Assembly (NCBI GenBank): GCA_018268015.1
Contig: JAFDXJ010000010.1
Span: forward strand, 1-64,000
Direction of reading: 5' to 3'
DNA from: Bacteroidota bacterium
GTDB taxonomy: Bacteria; Bacteroidota; Bacteroidia; Chitinophagales; Chitinophagaceae
DNA length: 64,000 bases
Part shown: one piece after another, positions 10,323-19,153 of the stretch
How the letters are laid out: each line of letters opens with the position of its first letter
Position numbering within the stretch: the stretch's first letter is position 1
The notes under the pieces: generated by a model
The model's input: the letters and a program-made list of their open reading frames with translations, nothing else
Databases searched by the model: none
Told to the model about the DNA's origin: nothing
Position numbers and translations under genes: made by a program

Positions 10323-11355
10323 TACTTTTCATTAAAAAATTACACAATTTCCAAAGTAAGTGTGCTGCCACATTCGTATCCCACTGATCATCGGTAGAAA
10401 CAACTTCCACTAAATCAAAACCGATTAATTTCCTGCCGCTCTGCAGTAATTGTTTAAAAAGATAAAGAGCTTGTTGTTCCTGTAATCCACCGGGGACGGG
10501 CGTTCCGGTATGCGGGCATAGTTTGGGATCCAGCCCGTCAATATCAAAACTGATGCACACTTTTTCGGGCAGGCAGGCAATAATGTCTTTCACTTCTTCA
10601 TCCCAGTTTTTTCCTATAAAAGATCTTTCCTTTAGCTGTTGGTCAAAAAAAGTATGTACCCTATTCTGATTTTGAAGAATAAATTCATACTCCTCTTCGC
10701 AATAATCCCTCACGCCTACTTGTACCAGTTTTTCAATACCGGGAATTTCCTGTAGGCTATTATACATGATGGATGCATGTGAATATTTAAATCCTTCAAA
10801 GTCTTTTCTTAAATCGGCATGGGCATCAATCTGAAGTATTCCAAATGATCCATGTTTTTCTTCAAGCGCTTTATAAAAGCCGATCGGTGTACTATGATCG
10901 CCGCCAATAAGTCCCACTAATTTTTCTTTGGCAAGTAGCGCTTTTGTTTCTTCATAGACCCAATTATTCAGGTATATGCTGCCTTCGTTAATTTCTTTCA
11001 AACTCTTTTGCATGAATTTATTATTCTCCAGCAGTCCTCCTTTTGCCGAATAATCAATATATAACTCAGCTTCTTTGCGGAGGTAATCACTTTTTAAAAG
11101 AATTTTTTTATCAACCGGCCGCATATAAAACCCATTTTTCCACAAGTCACGCATATCCGCATCAAATAAATCGATTTGCAGGCTCGCGGAAAGAATGTGC
11201 TCCGGGCATCGGGCTGTGCCTGCACCATAGCTTACCGTAACTTCCCATGGTACGGGTAAAAGAATAAGCCTGGAATCTGCTTCAGAGCTGGGTAATCCAA
11301 AAATATTGTTATTGGGATTACCGGCAGAGTTGGCATTAAAATTTGTCAGGTCCAT
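10315..11355 (-). CDS. agmatinase/arginase-family ureohydrolase
   Basis: Binuclear manganese enzyme that hydrolyses a guanidino group, probably agmatine to putrescine plus urea. The start at 11355 (MDLTNF) is preferred over an ATG 22 codons upstream because family homology begins here; this gives 346 residues. All metal ligands are present: H154 in GGDHS (151-155), D177/H179/D181 in DAHAD, D271/D273 in FDIDGLDP, plus the acidic E317. Substrate cannot be read with certainty; arginase or another guanidinase activity remains possible. A second ureohydrolase at 39515-40579 has the formimidoylglutamase type of motif. Confidence 0.88.
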   Translation of the reverse strand: MDLTNFNANSAGNPNNNIFGLPSSEADSRLILLPVPWEVTVSYGAGTARCPEHILSASLQIDLFDADMRDLWKNGFYMRPVDKKILLKSDYLRKEAELYIDYSAKGGLLENNKFMQKSLKEINEGSIYLNNWVYEETKALLAKEKLVGLIGGDHSTPIGFYKALEEKHGSFGILQIDAHADLRKDFEGFKYSHASIMYNSLQEIPGIEKLVQVGVRDYCEEEYEFILQNQNRVHTFFDQQLKERSFIGKNWDEEVKDIIACLPEKVCISFDIDGLDPKLCPHTGTPVPGGLQEQQALYLFKQLLQSGRKLIGFDLVEVVSTDDQWDTNVAAHLLWKLCNFLMKSNG

Positions 11356-11428
11356 TCGTATTAGCTTTAAGAGGCTGCAAGTTAATATGCACTTATTGTA
11401 TGAAAAAATATCATGCCTCATATTTCAA

Positions 11429-11458
11429 TTTGAATCTGTTCTGGTTGTTTTATTTTTG
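11429..11458 (+). promoter_or_regulatory. promoter of the trmH-ubiA-ruvX gene group
   Basis: TTTG at 11429-11432, 18-base spacer, TATTTTTG at 11451-11458: a good match to the Bacteroidota -33/-7 consensus. The start codon is at 11485. An ATG at 11460 opens only a 10-codon frame. Confidence 0.65.
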
Positions 11459-11484
11459 CATGGAAAAAATTCAGGAAGGAAGGC

Positions 11485-12033
11485 ATGCGTAAATTAAAAA
11501 TGGAAGAATTGGGCAGGAAATCAATCAGTCAGTTTAAATTGGCTGAAAAAAATCCGGTCATCTTAATACTGGATAATGTAAGGAGCATGCATAATGTAGG
11601 CAGTATTTTCAGAACAGCAGATGCCTTTCTTGCAGAGGCGATTTACTTATGTGGTTATACACCCCGCCCACCCCACAGGGATATTCAGAAAACTGCACTG
11701 GGCGCTACGGAATCAGTGGCATGGACATACTTTGATACCTTGCTGGAAGCCGTTTTATCTTTGAAAGATATGGGATATGAAATATATGCCGTAGAACAGG
11801 CGGATCCAAGCATTTCATTGAGTCATTTTGAGATGAAAGCTCATACAAAAAGTGCCTTCATCTTTGGCAATGAAGTGGATGGAGTGCAAGAGGATGTACT
11901 ACCCTATTGTACTGGTTGTATTGAGATTCCTCAGGCAGGCACTAAACATTCGCTCAATATTGCAGTGGCCGCCGGGATTGTATTATGGAAGATTTCAGCA
12001 GCATTCCTTGAAAAATCTATAGAAAATACGTAA
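11485..12033 (+). CDS. SpoU/TrmH-family RNA 2'-O-methyltransferase
   Basis: Uses S-adenosylmethionine to methylate a ribose 2'-hydroxyl in tRNA or rRNA. The 182 residues form a single SPOUT domain with the three family motifs in order: NVRSMHNVGSIFRTAD (32-47, motif 1 with the conserved Asn and Arg), FIFGNEVDGV (motif 2), and IPQAGTKHSLNIAVAAGI (motif 3), which form the trefoil-knot cofactor site. No RNA-binding extension is present, which fits small TrmH/TrmL-like members. The exact RNA target is not deducible. A purine-rich AGGAAGGAAGGC precedes the start. Followed by ubiA-like after 8 bases. Confidence 0.9.
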   Translation: MRKLKMEELGRKSISQFKLAEKNPVILILDNVRSMHNVGSIFRTADAFLAEAIYLCGYTPRPPHRDIQKTALGATESVAWTYFDTLLEAVLSLKDMGYEIYAVEQADPSISLSHFEMKAHTKSAFIFGNEVDGVQEDVLPYCTGCIEIPQAGTKHSLNIAVAAGIVLWKISAAFLEKSIENT

Positions 12034-12041
12034 TTCGTTTT

Positions 12042-12935
12042 ATGGCATCAGTGAAAAATTATTTTAGTTTAGTCAAATTTTCCCATACCATTTTTGCATT
12101 ACCATTTGCCATCATTGGTTTTTTCCTCGGGCTCAAAACCATGCATTTCTTTGAATCGTCCAATGCAACTTCTTTTACCTGGAATACCATGTTGCAAAAA
12201 TTAATGCTGGTTCTTGCCTGTATGGTTACATCACGCAGTGCAGCAATGTCATTTAACAGGTATTTGGATCAGCAATTTGATAAATTGAATCCACGTACCT
12301 CAAACCGGGAAATTCCTGCAGGCATTATTTCCGCTTCACAGGCATTAATTTTCACCATCATTTCCAGCATCTTATTTTTATTGAGTTGTTATTTTATCAA
12401 TTCCATTTGTTTTGCCCTTTCACCTATTGCATTATTCGTCATTTTATTCTACAGTTATACCAAAAGGTTTACTGCCCTTTGCCATATCATTTTAGGGGTT
12501 GGTTTATCATTTGCACCCATCGGAGCCTATCTTGCCGTTACCGGTAGTTTTGCAGTAACGCCAATTCTTTTCTCCCTTGCTGTAATTTGCTGGGTTAGTG
12601 GTTTTGATATCATATATGCTTTACAGGATGAGATGTTTGATAAAGAAAACAATTTATATTCCATGCCCGTCATTGCTGGTAAGAAAACAGCCTTATCATT
12701 CTCTCGTCTCTTGCATTTTTTTAGTGCCCTTTTTGTGATTTCGGCAGGCATAATGAATGGCTTTTCTTTTTTATACTGGATAGGGATACTCGTATTTTGC
12801 AGTATGCTCGTCTATCAGCAATCATTAGTCAAGCCGGATGATATCAGCAAAGTCAATATTGCATTTATGACTGCTAATGGCATAGCGAGTATCGTATTTG
12901 GTGTATTTGTGTGCCTGGATATTTCATTATTTTAA
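12042..12935 (+). CDS. UbiA-family prenyltransferase
   Basis: Polytopic membrane enzyme, 297 residues with about eight hydrophobic helices, that transfers a polyprenyl chain to an aromatic acceptor in quinone synthesis. Both magnesium-diphosphate motifs are visible: NRYLDQQFD (72-80, NxxxDxxxD) and D189-x-x-YA-x-x-D196-x-x-x-D200. The motif pattern is that of 4-hydroxybenzoate prenyltransferases, and the futalosine-pathway MqnP has the same one; which acceptor is used cannot be told here. Co-directional with trmH-like and ruvX with gaps of 8 and 9 bases. Confidence 0.88.
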   Translation: MASVKNYFSLVKFSHTIFALPFAIIGFFLGLKTMHFFESSNATSFTWNTMLQKLMLVLACMVTSRSAAMSFNRYLDQQFDKLNPRTSNREIPAGIISASQALIFTIISSILFLLSCYFINSICFALSPIALFVILFYSYTKRFTALCHIILGVGLSFAPIGAYLAVTGSFAVTPILFSLAVICWVSGFDIIYALQDEMFDKENNLYSMPVIAGKKTALSFSRLLHFFSALFVISAGIMNGFSFLYWIGILVFCSMLVYQQSLVKPDDISKVNIAFMTANGIASIVFGVFVCLDISLF

Positions 12936-12944
12936 TAAAAAAGT

Positions 12945-13358
12945 ATGGCCAGGATTATTTGTATAGATTATGGAGGAAAGCGCACCGGTCTGGCCGTTAC
13001 GGACCCCATGAAATTGATAGCCACCGGGCTGGCAACCATTCCCTCCGGGGAATTAATTCCTTTTTTAAAAAATTATTTTTTGAAAGAACCGGTTGAGAAA
13101 ATTCTCATCGGTGAGCCGACAAACCTGGATCATTCAGATACCCATGCTACGCCTCTTGTTAAAAAAGTCCTACTTCAATTAAAAAAAGAATTCCCGCAAT
13201 ATCCTATTGAAACAGTGGATGAGCGATATTCATCTAAAATGGCTAAAACGGCCATGCTGGAGATGGGAATGAAAAAAAAACAAAGACGCGAGAAAGAAAA
13301 TGTGGATATCATTGCGGCTACCATTCTGCTACAGGAATATCTGAATACGATTGTTTAA
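12945..13358 (+). CDS. ruvX: RuvX/YqgF-family putative Holliday-junction resolvase
   Basis: RNase-H-fold nuclease family, 137 residues, the normal length. The first catalytic aspartate is in IICIDYGGKRTGLA (D8), the second acidic site in TVDERYSS, and the third in DIIAATILLQEYL near the end. Family members act in Holliday-junction resolution or in pre-16S rRNA 5'-end maturation; the latter is well supported for E. coli YqgF. Starts 9 bases after the prenyltransferase gene. Confidence 0.92.
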   Translation: MARIICIDYGGKRTGLAVTDPMKLIATGLATIPSGELIPFLKNYFLKEPVEKILIGEPTNLDHSDTHATPLVKKVLLQLKKEFPQYPIETVDERYSSKMAKTAMLEMGMKKKQRREKENVDIIAATILLQEYLNTIV

Positions 13359-13382
13359 CGAGTTCATTAACAGCCAATATTT

Positions 13383-13390
13383 TATCTTTG
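13383..13390 (+). promoter_or_regulatory. -7 box before def
   Basis: TATCTTTG matches TAnnTTTG, 26 bases before the def ATG, in the 57-base gap after ruvX. No well-placed -33 TTTG is seen. Confidence 0.45.
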
Positions 13391-13415
13391 CACATATTTT
13401 TTTAAACCTCATTTT

Positions 13416-13994
13416 ATGGTTTTACCGATAGTCGCCTATGGCGCAGATATTTTACGAACAAAAAGCAGTGATATTACGGCGGACTACCCCAACCTGGAAA
13501 AGTTATTATCAGATATGGAGGAAACACTATATGCCAGTAATGGAGTGGGTTTAGCTGCACCACAGATCAATAAGCCCATCCGCCTGTTCCTCGTTGACAG
13601 TAAGCAGATTTTTGATAACCAGGAGGAAGAAGACAAAGGCAAATATGCAGATGAGCCGGGCATAAAAAAGATCTTTATCAATGCCAAAATTAAAAGCCTG
13701 GATGGGGAAGACTGGAATTATAACGAAGGATGCCTGAGCATTCCAAAAATCAGGGAAGATGTGATGCGGCCGGAATCCGTGACCGTAGAATATCTGGACG
13801 AAAATTTTCAACCGCATACTGAAACCTTTTATGGTCTCACCGCAAGAATCATTCAACATGAATATGATCATATAGAAGGTAAATTATTTATTGATTACCT
13901 GAAACCTCTCAAGAAAAAAATGCTTCGTGGGAAATTAAACGATATCAGCAATGGCAAAGTCAGAGTTGATTATAAAATGTTATTTCCCAGATGA
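13416..13994 (+). CDS. def: peptide deformylase
   Basis: Iron/zinc hydrolase removing the N-formyl group from nascent proteins; essential in most bacteria. The 192 residues carry the three motifs: GVGLAAPQ (43-50), EGCLSIP (104-110, metal ligand C106) and HEYDH (148-152, ligands H148 and H152, catalytic E149). An insert of about 20 acidic residues (67-86) between motifs 1 and 2 is longer than in E. coli Def. Its stop overlaps the ATG of the next gene by 4 bases. Confidence 0.97.
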   Translation: MVLPIVAYGADILRTKSSDITADYPNLEKLLSDMEETLYASNGVGLAAPQINKPIRLFLVDSKQIFDNQEEEDKGKYADEPGIKKIFINAKIKSLDGEDWNYNEGCLSIPKIREDVMRPESVTVEYLDENFQPHTETFYGLTARIIQHEYDHIEGKLFIDYLKPLKKKMLRGKLNDISNGKVRVDYKMLFPR

Positions 13995-14929
13995 GACCGG
14001 TCAAATTTATTCTACCTGCTCTTTTATTACTTTCATGGCGTGCGATGGCCCAGGATACCACGGTTATTTTGGAAAACCAGTCGGTCATGTTGCGTGAAGT
14101 AATCGTACGCAATAAACTGGATTACCTGAGCATTTTAAAACAAATTGAAAACGATACGAGTTTTTATAAGGCATTCCGAAACCTGCATATCATCGGGTTT
14201 TCATCTTATAATTCTATTCGTATGTTTAATAAAAATGGCTCAGAACGGGCTACCTATAATAGTCAAACCAAACAGTTGAGAAAGAATGGTTGCCGGACTA
14301 CTCAAATCATTTCTCAAAAAAGTACCGGTGATTTTTTTGAAAAAGACAGTTCCTATAACTACACAACCGGGGAAATGTATGCATCTCTTTTTTTTACGAA
14401 AGGAAAAGTTTGTGGTGAAAATAATATAGTAGCCGGAAGGCAATTTTCTACTGCAGGAAAAACCGGTATAGAGAAACATAAGGAACAATTAAAAATGCTT
14501 TTCTTTAATCCGGGTAAAAAAATTCCGGGCATACCTTTGATCGGAAATAAACTGGACCTCTATGACGATCATGCACATGAATTATATAACTACCAGCTCG
14601 ATTTTGTTTCCTATAAAGGCAGCTTTGCTTATGTCTTTACCATAACACCTAAAACGGATATCAGTTACTTTAAAAAAAATGATATCGTTGTAGATAACAT
14701 GACTACCTGGTTTGACTATAAAACTTTTGATGTATTGGCGCGGAATTATTCATTGAGTTATAAAGCCGGTGTATATGATTTTGATGTGACGATGGAAGTC
14801 GAAATGACTCATGTGGGGCATTTATTGGTTCCCCAGGTCATGCGTTATAAAGGGAATTTTAGCGCCGCATTTAAGAAAAGAGAAAGAGGTGAATTTACCG
14901 CTACCCTTTTTGATTATTCATTAAATTAA
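13991..14929 (+). CDS. exported protein of unknown function
   Basis: Not assigned to a named family. The 312 residues begin with a signal peptide (residues 1-20, ending AMAQ) followed by a mature region alternating beta-strand-like stretches, with no transmembrane helix after the signal, so a periplasmic or outer-membrane-associated location is likely. The start QSVMLREVIVRN resembles the end of a carboxypeptidase-regulatory-like domain, as found in many Bacteroidota envelope proteins. It overlaps def by 4 bases (ATGA) and precedes the CxxC protein by 5, so the three are likely co-transcribed. Confidence 0.75.
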   Translation: MRPVKFILPALLLLSWRAMAQDTTVILENQSVMLREVIVRNKLDYLSILKQIENDTSFYKAFRNLHIIGFSSYNSIRMFNKNGSERATYNSQTKQLRKNGCRTTQIISQKSTGDFFEKDSSYNYTTGEMYASLFFTKGKVCGENNIVAGRQFSTAGKTGIEKHKEQLKMLFFNPGKKIPGIPLIGNKLDLYDDHAHELYNYQLDFVSYKGSFAYVFTITPKTDISYFKKNDIVVDNMTTWFDYKTFDVLARNYSLSYKAGVYDFDVTMEVEMTHVGHLLVPQVMRYKGNFSAAFKKRERGEFTATLFDYSLN

Positions 14930-14934
14930 TAAGT

Positions 14935-15351
14935 ATGAAAAAATATTTTTCACTCCTCCTCATCATCCTCATGTCGCAGGGCGTTCATGCCCAGGTCATG
15001 CAGGCAAAACAAATATGGTCAACCATCAGTGTACCACAACTTAAATGCTGGGAATGCAAGGAAAAACTGGATCAGTATTTACTTAAAGAAAAAGGACCTA
15101 ATGATGATGCCGGTATTTTAAAATGGACCATCAATATGAATAATGCGACCATTCGAATACTCTATATTCCTGACCGGATCACGTTAGATTATATTCGTAC
15201 AAGCATCAATAATGCCGGCTTTGATGCCGATAGCACAAAGGCAGATGAGAACAATTATAAACTCTTACCTCCTATTTGTAAAAGGACGGAAGATGGCGGT
15301 GGCGCACCAAAAGGGGTCAATTGTAAATTACCACCCAAGGAACGTAATTAA
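14935..15351 (+). CDS. exported protein with a heavy-metal-associated-like domain
   Basis: A 138-residue protein with a signal peptide (1-19, ending VHAQ). The mature part follows the HMA pattern: a strand ISVPQLKCWECKEKLDQYL with CxxC (C38/C41 region), a helix, then WTINMNNATIRILYIPDRI and a second helix ITLDYIRTSINNAGFDAD. In HMA domains the two cysteines bind Cu(I), Zn or similar soft metals. Two further cysteines lie in the C-terminal tail (PPICK and VNCKL). It could be a periplasmic metal carrier; the partner is unknown. Convergent with the next gene, 6 bases apart. Confidence 0.7.
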   Translation: MKKYFSLLLIILMSQGVHAQVMQAKQIWSTISVPQLKCWECKEKLDQYLLKEKGPNDDAGILKWTINMNNATIRILYIPDRITLDYIRTSINNAGFDADSTKADENNYKLLPPICKRTEDGGGAPKGVNCKLPPKERN

Positions 15352-15357
15352 GAATCA

Positions 15358-16263
15358 TTACTTGATGAGATCTTCTAATGTCGCTTCCATGGAAGGATAG
15401 ATAAATTGAAAATGCTGTTGTTTTATTTTACTGCAGGAGACACTGGTACTTTTTAAAACTTCAATACTCATCTCACCAAAAAGAATTTTTAAGAGAAAGG
15501 ATGGAATGTGTACAGGAATAAAAAAACTTCCTTTTAATTTTTTAGCCAGTGCCAGTACCAACTTTTCATTGGATACCGGTGATGGCGCTACCGCATTAAA
15601 TACGCCCTGAATATTTTCATGCTCCATAGCATGGATATACATCCGGCAAAGGTCATCCACATGAATCCAACTAATGACTTGTTTTCCATTTCCCAAAATG
15701 GGGGCAATACCAGTATGAATCGGTTTTTTAAATGATGCTAAAAAGCCTCCGGCATCACTGAATACAATTCCTGTGCGTAAAACCACAAGACGAATACCTA
15801 AATTCATCACGGGCATTACGGATGCTTCCCATGCATTACAGGTTTCTCCTAAAAAATCATTAGAGGAAGGATCCGTCTCACTAAATCCTTGTTCTCTGGA
15901 AATAGTTGTATCCGGGCCATACCAGCCAATGGCAGAGGCACTGATGAAAGCTTTCACCTGGTGCTTTGTCGTTTTCAATGCCTGAATAAGTAAAGCGCTG
16001 CTATCTGTTCTGCTTTTTGCAATTTCTATTTTTCTTTTTTTTGTCCATCTTTTCTCGGCTACTGAAGCTCCGGCAAGATGAATAATAAAATCCGCTTTCG
16101 AAATGGCCGCCAGGTCTATGGTTCCTTCTTCCAAATTCCAAACAGCCTGCCCCGCACCAACTTCTCTAGTTAAGATGATGGTTTCATAACCTTTCTCTTT
16201 TAGCATTTCCGAAAGTCTGGTCCCCACAAGGCCGGATCCGCCGGCAATCAGTACAACAGCCAT
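15358..16263 (-). CDS. TIGR01777-type NAD(P)-dependent epimerase/dehydratase-like protein
   Basis: A 301-residue short-chain-dehydrogenase-fold protein of the YfcH (SulA-like) group. The N-terminal cofactor loop is IAGGSGLVGTRL (6-17); IHLAGASVAEKRW and the SASAIGWYGPD segment supply the family's characteristic second and active-site motifs, with a conserved Tyr in GWYG. The C-terminal DUF1731-like end is present (PSFLLKILFGEMSIEVLKST). Substrate is unknown for the whole group. It is 9 bases after the LolA-like gene. Confidence 0.9.
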   Translation of the reverse strand: MAVVLIAGGSGLVGTRLSEMLKEKGYETIILTREVGAGQAVWNLEEGTIDLAAISKADFIIHLAGASVAEKRWTKKRKIEIAKSRTDSSALLIQALKTTKHQVKAFISASAIGWYGPDTTISREQGFSETDPSSNDFLGETCNAWEASVMPVMNLGIRLVVLRTGIVFSDAGGFLASFKKPIHTGIAPILGNGKQVISWIHVDDLCRMYIHAMEHENIQGVFNAVAPSPVSNEKLVLALAKKLKGSFFIPVHIPSFLLKILFGEMSIEVLKSTSVSCSKIKQQHFQFIYPSMEATLEDLIK

Positions 16264-16272
16264 TTACATTTT

Positions 16273-16959
16273 TTATTTATTGAAAATAGTATCAGGGATA
16301 CCTTTATTGATGGAATAAGAGGAATACGTGATTTCCACTTTACCTTTCTTGTTTTTCATTTTTTCCAATTCGGCTTTATCTGCATCATTAAACTCGAGTG
16401 TAAATCCTTTCGGGATTTTATAATCCTTTGTATTGAAACTAAAAATGACTTTATCAGGTAAACCATATTGTTCATACTTTCCATAAGTCATAAGCATTTC
16501 ATAAGTTCCATTTGATTTCGTGGTAGTGATTGATTTGAGAAGCAGGATCTTTACAGGATCAATATATAAAGTAGATAGCACTAATTCTGAGCTTTCATCA
16601 TTGGGCAAAAGTTTTATAATTCTTGTATGTACACCATTTACCACTGCTTCACCGGCATCTATAGCAAGATAATCAAAAGACATCAGTGAAGCCATATTAA
16701 CATTCATGCCTCCTTTGGGCAAAATTGAAATACCACTTTGCCTTTTCAATGAAATTTTATCCGGGCTTTTATAATATACGATCACTTTCCCTGCGGGAGC
16801 TTTAATAAAAGCCACATCCGTTTTTAAAACGCCTGTTGCTTCATAATCATGCACCTGTTGCAATTTTTCTTTCAGTTTACCCACCAGTGTAGCCGCATCC
16901 TGAGCCTTCAGGAATTGAAAGGAAAAAATATAAAATATTCCCAGTAATAAAATCTTCAT
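16273..16959 (-). CDS. LolA-like exported protein
   Basis: A 228-residue protein with a signal peptide (1-19, ending LKAQ) and a single beta-rich domain resembling the LolA/LolB lipoprotein-carrier fold (outer-membrane lipoprotein-sorting protein family). Features include KVIVYYKSPDKISLKRQS, where LolA-like proteins have a strand with 'f.yKaPdk', and the ITTTKSNGTYEMLMTYGKYEQ stretch. It is probably a periplasmic lipid- or lipoprotein-binding protein. It lies 13 bases after the ABC permease gene, suggesting it works with that exporter (inference). Confidence 0.7.
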   Translation of the reverse strand: MKILLLGIFYIFSFQFLKAQDAATLVGKLKEKLQQVHDYEATGVLKTDVAFIKAPAGKVIVYYKSPDKISLKRQSGISILPKGGMNVNMASLMSFDYLAIDAGEAVVNGVHTRIIKLLPNDESSELVLSTLYIDPVKILLLKSITTTKSNGTYEMLMTYGKYEQYGLPDKVIFSFNTKDYKIPKGFTLEFNDADKAELEKMKNKKGKVEITYSSYSINKGIPDTIFNK

Positions 16960-16972
16960 ATCCCTTGTTTTA

Positions 16973-17848
16973 TCAGCTTAATATATCTTTTTGTTTAAAG
17001 AACGTTATGGCCCCCCAAACAAATACGATTATATAAATACTTAATATAATTATAGAATGATTTACCTGTTGCATGTTCTGAATACTGCCTTTTATAACAT
17101 TGCCGGAAGTATCGAGTTGTTCATCAAAAAATTCTTTCCAGTTAACCATGTGTGTCGTAAATAAATAGGGTTGAATTTTTTGAAATAAAGGTATTCCCAT
17201 CGTACTCATGATGGTGAAAAAGATAATGATACTTATGGTTGCGACAATGGGACCAATGGAATTTTCAGAGAATACGGAAAGGAAAAAACCCAATGCCGTT
17301 ACGGCAAGCATGGCAACAAATGCAAATAAAAAGGCATAGCCATATCGCCAAAGGATATCATTTTGTGCAATTTGCACCACGTAAGCATTTTTCTGAATGA
17401 TCAAGTCGCCAGTTCCGAATAACCATACACTCACTGCCAATGCTAAAAATGCAATCCAAATCAATAATAACAAAGTATAAAATGATGCCGCAAGAAATTT
17501 CCCCAGCATGAATGTTGTTTTACTTTGCGGCTTTGTTAAGAGTAGCCGTAAGGTACCCATATTCGCTTCACCGGAAACAAGGTCTGCTGCGACTAAAGCA
17601 ATTAAAAGCGGTACATGAACCAATAAAAGTTGTAACAATATGTAACATACCAAATAACCATTCAGGATTTTTCCCTGGAAGTCAAAACTGTCTTTTAATC
17701 CGCTCATGATAAAATCCACATAAGCGTTGCCATCCACATATAAACCGAGTTGTATGATCAGGATCAAAGCAGAAATGGCAGCGAAGGCGATATAGGTACG
17801 TGGCCGCTTAAAGATTTTATAGACTTCTATACTAAATACTTTCCACAT
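16973..17848 (-). CDS. ABC-2 type transporter permease
   Basis: A 291-residue membrane protein with about six hydrophobic segments: one near residues 18-36, a long periplasmic loop after it, and five more between about 60 and 285. The GEANMGTLRLLLTKPQSKT stretch is the typical cytoplasmic coupling region of ABC-2 permeases (where 'E...GTl..ll..P.sr' is common). It overlaps its ATPase gene by 17 bases. Substrate unknown; drug, lipid or bacteriocin-type exporters share this layout. Confidence 0.9.
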   Translation of the reverse strand: MWKVFSIEVYKIFKRPRTYIAFAAISALILIIQLGLYVDGNAYVDFIMSGLKDSFDFQGKILNGYLVCYILLQLLLVHVPLLIALVAADLVSGEANMGTLRLLLTKPQSKTTFMLGKFLAASFYTLLLLIWIAFLALAVSVWLFGTGDLIIQKNAYVVQIAQNDILWRYGYAFLFAFVAMLAVTALGFFLSVFSENSIGPIVATISIIIFFTIMSTMGIPLFQKIQPYLFTTHMVNWKEFFDEQLDTSGNVIKGSIQNMQQVNHSIIILSIYIIVFVWGAITFFKQKDILS

Positions 17849-18764
17849 TATTTTTTCCTGAGGTTACTTGTAAAAAAAGATCTTCCAGTGAATGCCTTGG
17901 AATCATGGAAATGATATCTACATTATTTTGTACCAACCATTGATGCAATTTCGGTATAAGATTTTTGGACATTTTCAGTTTTATAGAATGCTCATCACCT
18001 GGTACAAGCAATGACTCCCATTGACTATTTCTCAATTTTGCTAGGGCTTCTTCCAATTTCAATGCTTTGATTTCTATCATCGTATTGGAAGGGTCTAATA
18101 AAGTACTTGCCTCGCCTTCTATTAATTTTTTTCCTTTGTCAATAATTAATATTCGTGTAGCAATTTGTTCTATTTCACTTAATAAATGAGAAGACACCAA
18201 CACCGTTTTTTTTCTTTCCTGTTGCAAATAGCTAATCATTTTCCGCATATCCGCTATGCCCTGTGGGTCAAGGCCATTGGTAGGTTCATCCAAAATGATG
18301 ATATCGGGTTCATGTATTAATGCAATGGCAATTCCCAGTCTTTGTTTCATGCCTTGTGAAAATGTTTTTACCAAATCATGTTCACGATTTTGAAGACCGA
18401 CTTGTTTTAAGGCATCCATTAAAAGAGATTTGGATGGACGCATGCCCGATAATTTTGCAAAAAGAGCCAGGTTTTGAAATGCGGATAAATATTTATAAAC
18501 ATCCGGCTTTTCAATAATAGCCCCCATCCTTTTCAGGCTTTCAATCCGGTGTGTTGCTAATTGCTTTCCAAAAATATTTATTTCACCGCTTGAAGGTCGG
18601 ATCAATGTGAGCAACATACGGATCATGGTAGATTTCCCTGCTCCATTTTGGCCAAGGAAGCCATAGACATCATTTTTCAACACCGTAAAAGAAAGGTCAT
18701 TTACAGCAATGATATCTTTAAAATTTTTGCTGACATGATTTACCTGGATGATTTCCTCTGGCAT
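17832..18764 (-). CDS. ABC transporter ATP-binding protein
   Basis: ATPase partner of the overlapping permease, 310 residues. Walker A GQNGAGKST (38-46), signature FSQGMKQ (135-141) and Walker B IIILDE (155-160) with the following PTNGLDP are intact, and the H-loop SSHLL follows. The C-terminal ~90 residues form the accessory domain common to CcmA/BcrA-type exporters. Downstream of a small regulator gene on the same strand (65-base gap), which suggests that the exporter is controlled by that regulator. Confidence 0.93.
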   Translation of the reverse strand: MPEEIIQVNHVSKNFKDIIAVNDLSFTVLKNDVYGFLGQNGAGKSTMIRMLLTLIRPSSGEINIFGKQLATHRIESLKRMGAIIEKPDVYKYLSAFQNLALFAKLSGMRPSKSLLMDALKQVGLQNREHDLVKTFSQGMKQRLGIAIALIHEPDIIILDEPTNGLDPQGIADMRKMISYLQQERKKTVLVSSHLLSEIEQIATRILIIDKGKKLIEGEASTLLDPSNTMIEIKALKLEEALAKLRNSQWESLLVPGDEHSIKLKMSKNLIPKLHQWLVQNNVDIISMIPRHSLEDLFLQVTSGKNNVESI

Positions 18765-18829
18765 AAAAGTAACACGAAGATAATCTTGAAAAAGTTCGGA
18801 AAAAATATTCTTGTCTTGAAAAAAGGTGT

Positions 18830-19126
18830 TTATTTATTCCCGGAAACATTTACATATTGTTGTAATGCCTTTACGTAAGATTCAAATGCATTGACTCCTT
18901 TGGAAGTTATTTTACAAGTTGTTTGAGGATAATTATCTTTAAACTTTTTGGCTACTTCCAGGTATCCTGCGTCTTTTAATTTTTGAATTTGTACGCTCAG
19001 GTTTCCGGCTGTAGCATTTGTACTTTCTTTGATAAAAATAAAATCTGCTTCTCTCACACTAATGAGCAGGCTCATGATGGCCAGCCGCAATTGGGAATGT
19101 AATATGGGGTCAAGGTCTTTAAACAT
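18830..19126 (-). CDS. small winged-helix transcriptional regulator
   Basis: A 98-residue single-domain protein of the MarR/PadR-like winged-helix group (PF13601 type). The helix-turn-helix is in FIKESTNATAGNLSVQIQKL (residues 31-50) and the wing follows in KKFKDNYPQTTCKITSKG, a typical 't.y.lT.kG' wing end. There is no ligand domain. Placed between a membrane protein gene and the ABC exporter on one strand, it is probably the local repressor of this group. Target DNA is unknown. Confidence 0.85.
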   Translation of the reverse strand: MFKDLDPILHSQLRLAIMSLLISVREADFIFIKESTNATAGNLSVQIQKLKDAGYLEVAKKFKDNYPQTTCKITSKGVNAFESYVKALQQYVNVSGNK

Positions 19127-19153
19127 CCAAAAGGATTTAGGTTTTTAAAGATT

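Noticed and set aside
10086..10397. 103-residue plus-strand frame and similar long antisense frames across the window
   Set aside because: They mirror strong coding frames on the other strand and have no domain, promoter or start context of their own.
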